A DNA stretch of 64,000 bases from positions 5,332,001-5,396,000 of the forward strand of contig JAGYVD010000001.1 in the NCBI GenBank assembly GCA_021209875.1. The letters run 5' to 3'. This DNA is from Rosellinia necatrix. Its lineage: Eukaryota; Ascomycota; Sordariomycetes; Xylariales; Xylariaceae. The notes beneath the pieces were generated by a model. That model was not told where the DNA came from and made no database searches. It saw only the letters and a list, made by a program, of their open reading frames with translations. Positions 30,628 through 42,073 of the stretch are shown piece after piece (within the stretch, counting starts at the first letter, position 1; each line of letters starts with the position of its first letter). A program made the translations under genes and the position numbers.

Positions 30628-33125
30628 GTAGTATGCTGGCACAAGCCCCCAGTCTGCATAAACTTGAAGGATCTGAATGCTAGGAAATTGTTAACCATTC
30701 TCGGCTAAGGCTGGCCCGACGATCACTGAAGATTCCAAGCTTCGTCTCCGTTGTGATGATATTCTGGAGAAGGGGCTCTCTTCTTGGCCTAGTCCGGGTC
30801 TGAAGTGTGAAGGAGTCGGGCGATGAGACGAGATGAGGCCAAACGGACTCCACGTGCTGCGCCGCTTGTTTGTTGTGCCAGCGGCTATGTATACCGGTGT
30901 GCACCCCATTGAAGCTGCAGCAATCGATTGCTCATGAAGCTAAGTAGGTAATTAAACCGGGGCCCATCGTCCATATCTTCCGGCCCTTTGTTATTCTGAA
31001 CATCGGGACGAGCTGATGGGAGGCAGGGCCAGGTTGTCTGTTTCCGGAAGTTTTTAGAGCTTGTGGGATGAGCGGTTCATACCGTGTTATTGCAGTACCA
31101 CCCTACCAGAGATAATACGCTAGCAGCGAAGGTCTGGGAAAGGCTTGGCCAATCAAGGTTCGGCTAACTAGCTTGATCAATCAAGTTTCAATGTCCCGCT
31201 CGAAGTCCCACCCGCTATGCTTTGTACGGTACATGCTTACATACACAAATAACATAACATACCTATGGTAGAAATTAAAAAAAAAAAAAAAATCATGTGG
31301 AAATAATTGCATAACTACCTTGGGTAGCCAATACCCACTTAATTGAGGACCTGCTGAGCATGTAGCGGCAGCACCGTACCTCTATTATGGAGTCTTGAAG
31401 AAGCCTACATATGTATTACATAACCATATTGGATGTAGTTGGCTCAGCAATGACCTACCGAAGCATGTATTGCCCAGTTCTACGGGAGAACTACTATATG
31501 TATACAGCGATATCGCCTTTTTCCCACAATAGACAAATTAGTTATAGCAAGCCTAGCAGGGAAAGAAGTCTACATACAAAGTCTGATCTACAAGGACTCT
31601 AGGCAGTCGAGTAATGATATGTCCAGCCGATAGGCAAGACTCCCGACCATTACCACAAGAGGTTCCCAGATGGGATATCATAGGGACTCTATAGCAGGTT
31701 ATTGCGGCGATGCCCTCACCTTGAAAAAATGCTGTCGGCCCAATCTTTACCAATTTTTGTGATAAACACAATGAGTTGCACAACAGAATTCGATTCCACC
31801 TGTAAAGGTTGAGTGAGATGAAGTCGGCATTTGACGCAAGTTAAAGGATACTATGAACGGGGTGGATGTTTGAACAGGGGGAATGAGAGGGCGTTTTGCA
31901 TTAGGGAGGTGCAGTCCATAGGTACACTACACTACCTGTACTTGTACACTACCTACTTGCTTACTGGTTCTATTTTTATCTTGGTGCAGGCAGGGTAGGT
32001 ACCTTGTTAGTGTAGGTACAAGTATGCCACGCTAATACAGCAAGCAACTACAATCACAATTTTGACGGCAAGAAAATAGAAATGCACAAGTAAGAAAATA
32101 TTTTATTTTGAAAAATATAATACGCATACTTGTATATACCTATATAAAACGCCCTACTAGCAAGGTCAAGTCGGATATATTCAAAGGTGAAATCAACCAT
32201 GAACAACCTGCATCTTTGGTATTGCTCCTGGAAAATTGCCTTGGACCCCTTGAGCTTTCCAATAACACAACAACGTAAGATAGGTCACATAGGTCAGATA
32301 ACCCTCTGGAATTTGTTGTACAGAGCTACCAAAACAAGCTGTCCTAATTCAAACTATCATAGCCTTGAATCTATGTCTTGCTTCATCATGTCATTTTGAA
32401 ACCAAGAATTGCTTTAGAGAGTGGATTGTGGGGAAGGATACTATACAAATTGTCCTATTCCCGCTATGAAATAATGTGACCACCAGCTTGCCTCTGGCTA
32501 CCTTACTACCTACATACATGATTAGAATCAAACTCTATCAACCATAAGGTTATTTATTTCCTTTGTTTGTCAGGTACATTTACCTACCACCGAAACACTT
32601 AGGTGGGGCTTATCATGAAAATTACTTATCTACGCTACCTACCTAGGTGTACCATCTCTATAGTTATACCCACATACTACCTAGGTACATAAGTACTACT
32701 ATAGTAGGTACCTATGTACCGTTACAGTTTCTTTAATTCACAGTACGTAATACCCTTTTGTACTGTATGAACAGAAATTAGACTGGACGGACGGGACACG
32801 CGCGACCACCCACATGTTTGGAGTTGCCAAGGCAGCCCTACTTACCTGGCTTACGTACTTAGACCTTGGCTCCTCTAATTCTTAACTTTAACATACCTGT
32901 CTCAATCTGCCATTTATACTCTATTCATTCTGTCAAACATTCACCCTGCATTGACATCTTTGACAGCGTGCGTCTATCTCCCTATATACCTTGCCATCAA
33001 TGCTATAACGCGGTACAAATAACGGTTCGAGAGTTCAGTTCGACCAGCTTGGCTGAAGTTCGCGCATCTCGCAGCCGCATCAACTTACCAACATCCGTCC
33101 CTAAACTCGTCGGCATACGAAAACC
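30066..33125. other. Long intergenic region with a microsatellite
   Basis: About 3 kb, AT-rich, without a supportable gene. It holds the GTATATGTGT microsatellite (30512-30626), an A-run (31276-31291), a CCTAGGTAGG-type patch (about 32580-32710) and, at its right end, the promoter of the GT8 gene. Confidence 0.45.
30512..30626. repeat. GTATATGTGT / (GT)n microsatellite
   Basis: Five perfect copies of GTATATGTGT (30531-30580) are followed by GTATGTGTGTATGTATGT and a pure GT run (about 30597-30624). It opens false frames on both strands that read as V/C/Y or H/T repeats. Confidence 0.9.
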
Positions 33126-34412
33126 ATGGCGCCGCTCTGGGGGTCGTCATGGTCCTCCACGTGGGGCTCGCTATCTGGTGCTGATACGAATAGCTCCGTC
33201 AACAGTGATCTAAAGCCCAGTCTAGGCCAGATTCTCACATCAAAGCGTATACGCTACACAGGTTCCGCCCTTGCCATTGTCGGTCTCTTTTTCGTCACAT
33301 TTCGCAACTACGATCATATCCCTTCCTTAACCACGATGCGAAATGGTGCCAGTACTTCTGTGGTTTCTCCCAGTGCGGACTGTCCACCCGCTGTCATACC
33401 CTCCTTCGATGATGCGTCTGTTGACTGGTCACGGTACGCGTACACTCAATACGTTACCAACTCGGAATATCTCTGCAATTCAGTCATGATATTTGAGACC
33501 CTGTACCGCCTAAAGGCTAAGGCCGACCGAGTCATGATGTATCCAGACTCTATGATGAGCCCGACCGAGACGAACCCCACGTCACATGAAGCAAAACTAC
33601 TAGCCAAGGCGCGAGACCAATACGGGGTGAAGTTGGTACCCATCTCGGTCCAACGGCGGGCTGGCGGAGATGGTACGTTGGCCGTGGGGCGTGTATTGTC
33701 CCAGCATGAGATGTTTTGCTAATCCTCATTAGCTACATGGGCGGAATCTTTCACCAAGCTTCTGGCCTTCAATCAAACCCAGTACCAACGCGTCCTAAAC
33801 GTCGACTCGGATGCTACTATACTCCAATCCATGGACGAACTCTTTCTCATGCCACCTTGTCCTGTCGCCATGCCACGCGCATACTGGCTACTCCCCGATA
33901 AGAGAATTTTGTCATCGCAACTGATGCTGGTGCAGCCGAGCGAGGTTGAGTTCGATCGCATTATGAAGCAAGTTGAATCAGCTAGTCGCAATGACTATGA
34001 TATGGAGATTGTAAACCAACTCTATGGTGATAACGCCATGATTCTCCCCCATCGCCCCTACGACCTGTTGACCGGCGAGTTTCGCGGCGACAAACACGAG
34101 AATTATCTTGGCACAGACCGCGAAGAGTTTGACCCAGTTGCTATCTACAACGAGGCGAAATATCTCCATTTCTCGGACTGGCCGATACCGAAGCCTTGGA
34201 TACCGTTGTCCGAGGGCGCGCGCCAAAACGGGCAGCCCAAATGTGGAACCAAAGACGGGGAGGAAGATTGCACTGCAAGGGAGCTATGGAATGGGTTTTA
34301 TAGCGACTTCAGCCAACGCCGCTCGGTATGCTCATAACAAAAACTATAACCAATGCACAGCTAACTCATGGAACAGACCGTTTGCAACACCAAATCGAAT
34401 AGCAGACGATAA
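33126..34412 (+). CDS. GT8-type N-acetylglucosaminyltransferase, Gnt1-like
   Basis: Three exons (33126..33672, 33733..34325, 34377..34412) give 391 residues. A short cytosolic N terminus precedes a transmembrane anchor at about residues 44-59, as in Golgi type II glycosyltransferases. The catalytic region contains YVTNSEYLCNSVMIFETL, the DxD metal-binding motif as D207-S-D209 in VLNVDSDATI, and LMPPCPVAMPRAYW, all characteristic of the GT8-related Gnt1 family that adds GlcNAc to Golgi glycans. A conserved end WNGFYSDFSQRRS is joined by the last small exon to TVCNTKSNSRR. Introns are 60 and 51 bases with GTACGT and GTATGC donors; both restore family sequence in phase. Substrate specificity is inferred from the family. 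Confidence 0.88.
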
Positions 34413-35949
34413 TCGAAGCAGAGGCGTGTATTTTTAACACTTGGAAACGGTCACCTAGCGAATGATTGAAACGCGGAGTTGCTCAATATACTTCATGGAT
34501 TATGATACGATATATTTTATTTTAAATAGATATTACGACCCGTAATGGTTGGTTCTGGCGCGTGGGTGGTTCTTAAATCCCAGGATCAAGGGTTAACTCA
34601 TCGGTTCATTGACAGGAGAGAGGTTTGTTCCTTTTACATTGGAAGAAAGTTTATGAAGGGCTAAGGGGCTGCACGAACAAACTGTAAGGAGCTTGGCCCA
34701 GAAGTTTAATTCAGATAGAATTTTACTCGGGTTGAAAAGCTTTCAGTGGCTTTTGCGCATTTTCCTAGTTATGCTATCTCTAAGTCTCGGAAAGCAGACA
34801 ATTCTTTGAGGAATTTGCGCATACATATAGTTGACGGAGGAACGTGGGAAGTTTTCAAAGAGGTAAAGGAGGTAGGCACATATCGAGTGGCTTGTGTAAG
34901 CCACAAGGAAAGTGGCTGAAGCTACCATAACTAAATAAATCATGACGTCATTACAATCCCCACAGGAGCTTTTCCTCCTTAGCTATTTAGACGGGAGCGA
35001 GTGAAGATCGAGATTCTAAAGCAACGCACTACCCTTTTGGGTACTTTGTACACTTGATACGTCATATTTGCATCCGAAAGCCAATAGTTAGGTAATTGCG
35101 GAGAGCGTGGAATTGATGAGAGTGACGTTCTTAGTTCACTACCCTAAAACTGCTTGAGTGGTAGGCGGGATGGGAGGTTTATAGTCAAATATATAACTCC
35201 TCAACGTGTATCAAATCAAATCAAGAGATTCGGCTGCCCTAGGTACATAGTGAAATGTTCTTGGATATGTGTCCAAATACATGTGTACCTGTACCTAAGC
35301 AGTTTTCAGTCCTCACCACTGTAGCTGCGATGCGGCTTGGACAAGGCAAAGGAGGGCCGTACCTTCCATCATTCCGGTCGCAGGCAGGTAGATAATGGAA
35401 GTGACGTGATACATTATGAGCCCACAGCGCCTCTCAACAAACGCGCTTTCCCCAGACAGGCCTTGTAAGTGCTGGTACCTACCCCAGACAGAACAAGCTA
35501 AGCTTTGTCAATTTACCTGCACGTTTTCCTGGGGGCCCTTTAGGTTGTCTTAGACAGGCGGTACATTGGTTGTGTCACTTTTCCTCGTTGGCCAACAGAT
35601 GTGACGTATACGTTTGCGAAACAAAAGCACCCCTTCATCATCACATAGGTACTTTATCTTGCACAGTTACTAGGCTAGCAGGCACTCAACTTCCTTAAGT
35701 TTACCTAATCCTACTTCTATCTAGGCAGGCCACTTCGATTTTACAATTCTACTAGGCAGCCCAACTCCCTTCCTCCATCACCATCATCATCATCATCATC
35801 ATCATCATCACATCCTACCCTGCTCAGAACATCTGAAAAAGCACCCGCCAACCTCCTTCTACTATCTTCCCAACCACTGTACTCCGACGACTTCGCCTTG
35901 ATAGTACGCAAGGTAGCTACTCGATATTTATCACCCGAACGCCGTCATC
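34413..35949. other. Intergenic region with promoter of the Ish1/Msc1 gene
   Basis: About 1.5 kb with no supported gene. A (CAT)n microsatellite lies at 35776-35813 in the probable leader of the next gene, after a run of C-rich, ACTTCC-type sequence. Confidence 0.45.
35776..35813. repeat. (CAT)n microsatellite
   Basis: About twelve CAT/CAC units about 140 bases before the start codon of the Ish1/Msc1 gene, likely inside or next to its 5' untranslated leader. Confidence 0.85.
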
Positions 35950-37884
35950 ATGAGGTTGACAGGCCTCTTCGCGTTGGCCTTGGCGACGAATGTCGCTATT
36001 GGTAGCGGCAACTGGTTCCCGAAAGCAGGTGTGTTATACAGGTCCCCTACGACCACCAATCTTTTTACTACCTTATTGTACTGCTTTCCTTTTGGCAACT
36101 TTCTGACTCGATAATCGGATAGCATACAATAAATGGCACGAGAATGAACTCGAGCGCTGGCTGTCCGACAATGATATACCTTACCCTACCCCAGCAGACC
36201 GCAAAGACCTCGAGAGCTTGGTTCAGAAGAATTGGGATAGCTACGCCGTCGCGCCATACAAGAACTGGGACACAGAGAAGCTTACCGCTTACCTGAAATC
36301 AAAGGGTGTTGAGACTAAAGGCGCTACCGAAGCCAATAAGGAATCCATTGTCTCCCAAGTCCAGTCACAGTGGTATGAGACGGAAGATAAGGCTCAGCAA
36401 GCCTGGGCTGATACCAAAACGTGGATCCTGGATACCTGGACCGACAGCACACTCAAATCTTTTGCCGATAAGCACGGCATTCCCGGTTCGTTGAACACAG
36501 TTCTTTCGTATATTTTTATCCCATCAATTGAACTGCTAAACTAACGATGATTTAGTTCCTCAACCCCGAAAGCGTGATACTTTGCTTCAGCAGATTAGAT
36601 CCAACTTCGAAAAGGTCTCCAAAACGGTCGGGGAAGCTGCCTCATATCCTGGTAACTGGCTATATGAGACATGGTCCGAATCTGACTTGAAGGAGTGGTT
36701 GGATATTCATGGGGTTCCTGTTCCTCAGCCTACCACTGTGAGCGACCCTTTTGATGCTCCTTACTTGGATGTTGCCTATTAATACCTCCCGTAGCGCGAC
36801 AAGCTGATCGCCGCGGTTCGCCGCAACTCCCGTGTCGCATACCTCAAGTCGCAAGATCAACTAAATGCTGCATTTGCGAAAGCGAATGCTGCCTACGGGT
36901 CGCTGACGGATAAGATCATCGACGCCTGGGGTGCTTCTCAACTGAAGGAGTTCTGCGATAAGAACGGAATTAGCGGTTAGTACTTTCGCGTCCCAGTGCT
37001 GTGTGCTTTAACTAACGACATGAAAAGTCCCCCAGGGTACTAAGACCAATGAACTGCGTGCCCTTGTTCGAAAACACCGTGCTGAGCTTCTGGGCGATAC
37101 GTTGACAGGCTCGGCTGCCAGCGCATTCGGTGCCGCCACGAGCAAGGCTGGGAATCAATACGCTAAGGCGACTAACGATGCTACTCTGGCTATCCGAGAG
37201 GCCTTTAACGATGCAGTCGACACCTGGTCCGATAGCCGGCTTAAGTCTTATCTGGATGCGCGTGGCGTCCCCATTCCCCAGGCCTCTAAAACCGACGAAC
37301 TCCGTGCTCTAGTGCGACGAAACTCCCACAAGGCGGCTTCAGGTTTCAATGCATGGACGTGGGACGATCTTTCCTACCAGCACCTAAAGGACTATCTCGT
37401 CAACAGCGGTGACTCAACTGCGAAGAAAATAGGCGAAAACACCAAGTCTACTCGCGAGGATCTGGTTAGAGCGGCTCAAAATGCCTATGCCTCTGCTTCA
37501 GGCCGCGGTGGCGATTCTTACGCCTCGGCGACAAGCTATCTTGCCCAGGCAACTCAAGCTGCCAAGGACAACGTCTTTGGTACATGGAGCGAAAGCGAAC
37601 TTAAATCCTATTTGGATAGCTATGGCGTGGTAAGGATCCCTCTTTGTAAGTATTGCGTATAAGCGCTAACAAGTCGCATCTAGCCAGTTCCCCAGGGTTC
37701 CACCCTCAATGAGCTCAGGGCTGAAGCCCGGAAGCAGTCTACTTATTTCAAGTATGGCACTACTAATCCCGTTGATACTGCATTCGCCAAGATTGGCGAC
37801 AGCGTTAAGGGCGCTTATCAATGGGTTTTGGACCAACTGGGTGCCGGTGTTACGGAGGCGAAGAAGGCAAAGAACGAATTGTAA
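35950..37884 (+). CDS. Ish1/Msc1-type protein with eight repeats
   Basis: Six exons (35950..36028, 36123..36485, 36556..36737, 36795..36975, 37028..37629, 37684..37884) give 535 residues. Signal peptide MRLTGLFALALATNVAIG, then eight Ish1 repeats of the form W-x5-L-K-x-(F/Y/W)-L-D-x-x-G-V-P-V-P-Q...R-x-x-L, counted near residues 31, 68, 125, 185, 250, 310, 355 and 455. The introns cut most repeats at the same place, just before or within VPVPQ, which suggests the gene grew by exon duplication. Schizosaccharomyces Ish1 is a nuclear-envelope stress protein and yeast Msc1 affects meiotic recombination between sister chromatids; the repeats resemble LEM/HeH helices. The second and seventh repeats lack the VPVPQ turn. 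The C-terminal tail is alanine/lysine-rich. Confidence 0.92.
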
Positions 37885-38328
37885 CGATGTTACCGTGATG
37901 CCGAGGACGATGACTCTCATCTCTCTACCGTTGAGGGGCTGGAGTTGTACGGGCTTTTATAGGGGAGATACGGCTCAGACTACTATCGGCCGTGGACGGC
38001 CACAGAGGCAGGAAAAGTTTGCTACTACAATTTCCTTTACTTGAAATTTTCTATGCGCGCACGGGGCCCGCGTTTGGTCCCTGTTGATTTCTGCACGGAC
38101 ACGACAGCAACATCGTCATACTGGTACAGTGCTTTTGTAATGCGGCCATGGAGTGCTACTACGTACATCTTAGTGAATTGACAAATACCAATTCATGACG
38201 AGCTTGAGCACGTAATGTATACCGCATCTTTTCTATTGAATTGGAAGTGCATGATTTGTTTGAATGAACAGTAACTGCGTAGCCTTCTACCACTACCATT
38301 ATACGCGATTCTCAGCTGACGCGACAAA
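37885..38328. other. Convergent spacer
   Basis: About 440 bases between two convergent genes, expected to hold both terminators. No open frame of interest. Confidence 0.5.
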
Positions 38329-40822
38329 TCAGTCAACTTTTTCAAAGACAGGCATATACTCCAAGGGCGCGGCCACAACCACGGCGAAATCGTCCTCAAC
38401 CTCGGTCAGTGGCTTCGAATAGACCGGGCCAACTCGCTCGCCCTCGGCGCTGAACAGCTGCCAACTGTGGCCCCGTGGCAACACGACGCGGCGTTCCCTC
38501 TGGCCCTCGTGCAGGATGGGGGCGACGAGGTACCTGGGGCCGAACATGTACTGGTCGGCGACGGCCCAAAGGTTGGCCTGGCCGGGGAAGTCGTAGAAGA
38601 GGGGGCGCATGAGGGGGTCGCCGCGGCGGTGGGCGGCGTCCATGAGGGCGCGGACGTAGGGGCGCAGGGCCTCGCGCAGGCGCAGGTAGCGGGCGCAGAC
38701 GGCGTAGACGTCCGGGCCGTAGCTCCAGACCTCGTTGGGGGCGCCCGAGAGGCAGTGGCTGCCGCCCGTGGCGCCGCGGCGCGGCTGCTGGGGCTCGCGG
38801 TCGCCGTGCAGCCGGAAGACGGGGCAGAGCGCGCCCCACTGGAACCAGCGGACGAACAGCTCCCGGAAGCCGGGCTCGCGCGCGTCCCCGCCGTGGAACC
38901 CGCCCACGTCCGTCGTCCACCACGCGATCCCCGCCAGCCCCGCGTTCAGGCCCGCCGAGAGCTGCGCGCGCAGGCTCGGCCAGGAGCTGGCTATGTCCCC
39001 GGACCACTGTTGCAAAGGGGGGGGGGGGGAGGAAAGGAGAAGAGGAGCGTCTCGTCAGCCAGCCCTCGAATCAAAGAGGGTTTTTTTTTTTTTTTGTTCC
39101 TGCCCGTACAGACCGGGTGGGGAGGGGGCGGGGAAAGGGGTTGTGAGATGGAAGGGAAATCAAATCCTAACTTACTAGGAGAGCGCCGTATTTCTGGCTA
39201 CCGGCCCAGCAGCAGCGCACTAGGTTGACGACGCGGTCCTGGCCGGCGGCTTTCATGCCCTCGTAGAAGGCGCGGGAGTACTGCAGCGGGTAGATATTGC
39301 CGACCACTGGTGATCGTTAGCGGGAGGAGAGGAGGGGATGGGGGACATATTGATTCACGCCCGCCGAGCACTGAGAAGGGGGGGGGGGAATTTCTGCCGA
39401 CGCTTTGACAAGAGAACTGGCATGTGCGAGTCGGGCTGGCTCTGATGGTGTTTTGCTTACTGAGATCCGGGCCGGCGTGGTACCGGTAATTGTCGAAGTC
39501 GTAATGGGTGTACTCGGGCTCGGCCTCGTCGAGCCAGAACAGGCGGATGCCCCGGTCGTAGTAGTTCTGCTTGACCTTCTGCCACACGTACGTGCGCGCC
39601 TCCGGGTTCGTGGCGTCGAAGTGGACGCAGTTGCCCACGCCCTCCATCACGATGCGCCAGCCGCGGTCCTGCCGGATGAGGAGGCCCCGCTCGAGCATCT
39701 CGGCGTAGTTCTCCGACTGCCGGTCCACCGTCGGCCAGATGGAGACCATCAGCTCGATGCCGAGGGACTTGAGCTCCGCGATCATCGCGTCTGTGATAGT
39801 AATCCTCCGTGTGTCAGCAGCAGCAGCAGCAGCAGTAGCAGCAGAAGCAGTAGCAGCAGCAGTACTCTTTCTTTTCCCAGAACGCGTGGATGGGGAAGGA
39901 GGGGAAAAGGGGAAGGAAGAGGGGACGCACCAGGGTCGGGCCAGAACGTCGGGTCGAACTTCCACTCGCCCTCCTTCGGCCAGTGGAAATAGTCGACGAC
40001 GATGACGTCCATGGGCAGGCCGCGGCGCTTGTGCTCGCGGGCGACCTCGAGGATCTCGTCCTGCGTCTGGTAGCGGAGCTTGCACTGCCAGAAGCCGAGG
40101 CCGTACTCGGGCATCTCGGGGACGGTGCCGGCGACGCGGCCGTAGGCGCGCACGACGTCGGCGGGGCCGTCGCCGGCGACGACCCAGTAGTCGAGCACGC
40201 GCGTCGACAGGGCCTCGAAGGTGGTGGCGTTCTTGCCGAAGACGGCGCGGCCGACGGCCGGGTTGTTCCACAGGAAGCCGTACCCGACGGAGCTGACGGC
40301 GAAGGGGACCGAGGCCTGCGAGTTGCGCTGCGCCAGCTCGAGGTCGGCGCCCTTGAGGTCCAGGTACGGCTGCTGGTACTGGCCCATGCCGAAGATCCTC
40401 TCGTCCGCGTGCACGGCCTCGAACCGCGCCGTCAGGTGCCACGCGTCCGAGCCCAGCCGCGGCCGGAACTCGCGCGGCACGATCCGCAGCGCCGAGCACG
40501 CCGGGTCCTTCACGTCCAGCCGCTGCCGCATGAACTCCTCCACCAGCACCTTGCCCCGGCCGTTGGTGATGGTGATCTTGCCCCGCGCGTTGATCTCGGC
40601 CGCGATGGCGCCGTTGCGGATCACGCCCCGGCCGCCCTCGATGCTCATCGAGACCTCGTCCCCCGCCTCGGGCAGCGGCTCCGAGAGCGCCCAGTTCTCG
40701 GCGGGGAACGCGGGCTCGTAGGTCGCGCGCACGCGGAGCGCGTTGGGGCCCCAGGCCTCGATGCGGAGAAGCTCCGAATCGTAGCGGCGCTCCAGCGCGG
40801 TCTTCTCGGGGTTGGAGAGCAT
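38329..40822 (-). CDS. Glycoside hydrolase family 31 alpha-xylosidase/alpha-glucosidase
   Basis: Four exons (39931..40822, 39461..39790, 39176..39306, 38329..39006) give 676 residues. The N-terminal beta-sandwich leads to the (beta/alpha)8 barrel: GLGFWQCKLRYQTQDEILEV, VVDYFHWPKEGEW, then FWLDEAEPEYTHYDFDN with nucleophile D385, a YPLQYSRAFYEGM helix, RCCWAGSQKYGALLQ(?)-type strand, and WSGDI with acid/base D455, followed by WWTTDVGGFHGG. This matches GH31 enzymes of the alpha-xylosidase group. No signal peptide is seen, so it is probably intracellular and acts on imported xyloglucan oligosaccharides (inference). Intron 1 contains a CAG-type microsatellite; introns 2 and 3 contain G- or T-runs. 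GC-rich codons open long false frames on the opposite strand. Confidence 0.9.
39815..39863. repeat. CAG-type microsatellite in the first GH31 intron
   Basis: A run of CAGCAG units with scattered TAG and GAAG interruptions lies inside the first intron of the GH31 gene. Because its length is close to a multiple of three it leaves open frames through the intron, which can mislead gene callers. Confidence 0.8.
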
Positions 40823-42073
40823 GGTGGCTTTTGTTTCGTCTGCCCGGAATTGGGGTCAGGGCGAGGAGGAAATGCCGTCTCCCCATTGTCTTCGCGCCTC
40901 TCTTATTATCTATTCCAAAGGGGCACGAAGATCACATCCCGATTCTCACCCGCCCGCCCGGGCATCTGTGCAGCTTTGGGCAGCCATCGACGAGCCCGGA
41001 ATGGGAGTGCACACACGCCGAAGTCGTCTGTCCGTATTGGGGCGGAAGTGCAGGCTTGGCCTTGGCCGTCTCGGGACAATGCATCCCGACGCGTGCTGGT
41101 ACGTAGAACGTTCGTGGTTGATATTTCGTGCGTTGCGTTTTGGAGGTCGGTTTCCGAGTTCCGGGTAAGCTAACCCGAGGAAAGGGGGTCGCTTTCAAGC
41201 TGCACAATAAATTAATTAGGCTTAGCCGCGCCCTGCCTATTGTCAGTTAGGCGACCGAGGAGCTACATTTATGTATAAATCACCCTACTTGATGTACTCA
41301 ATGCATCATTCGTAGGCACAAATTTATAGGAAGGCTAGAAGCTGGTCAGCAATGAGAGCTTAAGAAAGGCATATAATCGATATATTATATTATTGCTCTG
41401 GTCCCGTGTTGTTTTACTTTTAGTCTTTGCCTGGCGCATTTATAATCTCGTACTAAAATGGTTGCGATTGGTGGCTTAATATCAATATTTTGTCTTGTTT
41501 CTTCAATAGGGCTACTATTAGACTGTGCCTCCTCCCGGTCGATACCACTTCCGTCCACCAGCTTGTCAAACATACTGTCATCCTCCAAACGAGTCCCCCG
41601 GTCCCCGCAGTCCGGGGTTAAGGGAGCGGCCGCCGGGAAGGCGCTGTATCTCGTCCTGGGATTGGCTGTCGCACAATTTTTAACTCGTCGTGATCGGGGA
41701 CCAGTCTAGCTCGTCGAGAGGTAATTGGCAGGTCACTGGCGCTATGTTCATCGTTGGACCGCAGGCTCAGTTGGATATTCCAATCATTGTCATCCTCTTT
41801 GTCATCGTCATTCCGAGTAGCGATGGCAACCTACCTCGCTATCCTCGAATGGTAATTGCTTCAGGCGAAGATCCCCGACATCCGTAGACCTGCCTTCTTC
41901 CCCTTCATCGATATTGCTTCGATATTGCTAGAGAGATCCTCAATTTTCTTGTCCGTCTCCGTCTGTTCATGCCTGTGTTCGTGGTAATTAGGGTAGCTCG
42001 GTGGAAAATCCGTCGAGGATCCTTGATGTGGGCTTTTCTTAATCTTCCACGGGGTATCGTCGATGGTAGAGGT
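40823..42073. other. Intergenic region, partly debris of the kinase pseudogene
   Basis: The GH31 promoter occupies the left part. From about 41880 to 42073 the minus strand still reads a lysine/serine-rich segment (WKIKKSPHQGSS, later DKKIEDLSSN) directly downstream of the dead kinase; it could be the C-terminal tail of that gene. A plus-strand frame at 41458 starts with a hydrophobic segment (MVAIGGLISIFCLVSS), but nothing else supports it. Confidence 0.4.

Noticed and set aside
30268..30708. 146-codon plus-strand frame over the GT microsatellite
   Set aside because: Most of it is a V/C/Y/M repeat encoded by GTATATGTGT units; a microsatellite artefact.
39890..41173. 427-codon plus-strand frame opposite the GH31 gene
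   Set aside because: Antisense shadow of GC-rich exon 1; it lacks conserved motifs and runs through the GH31 start and promoter.
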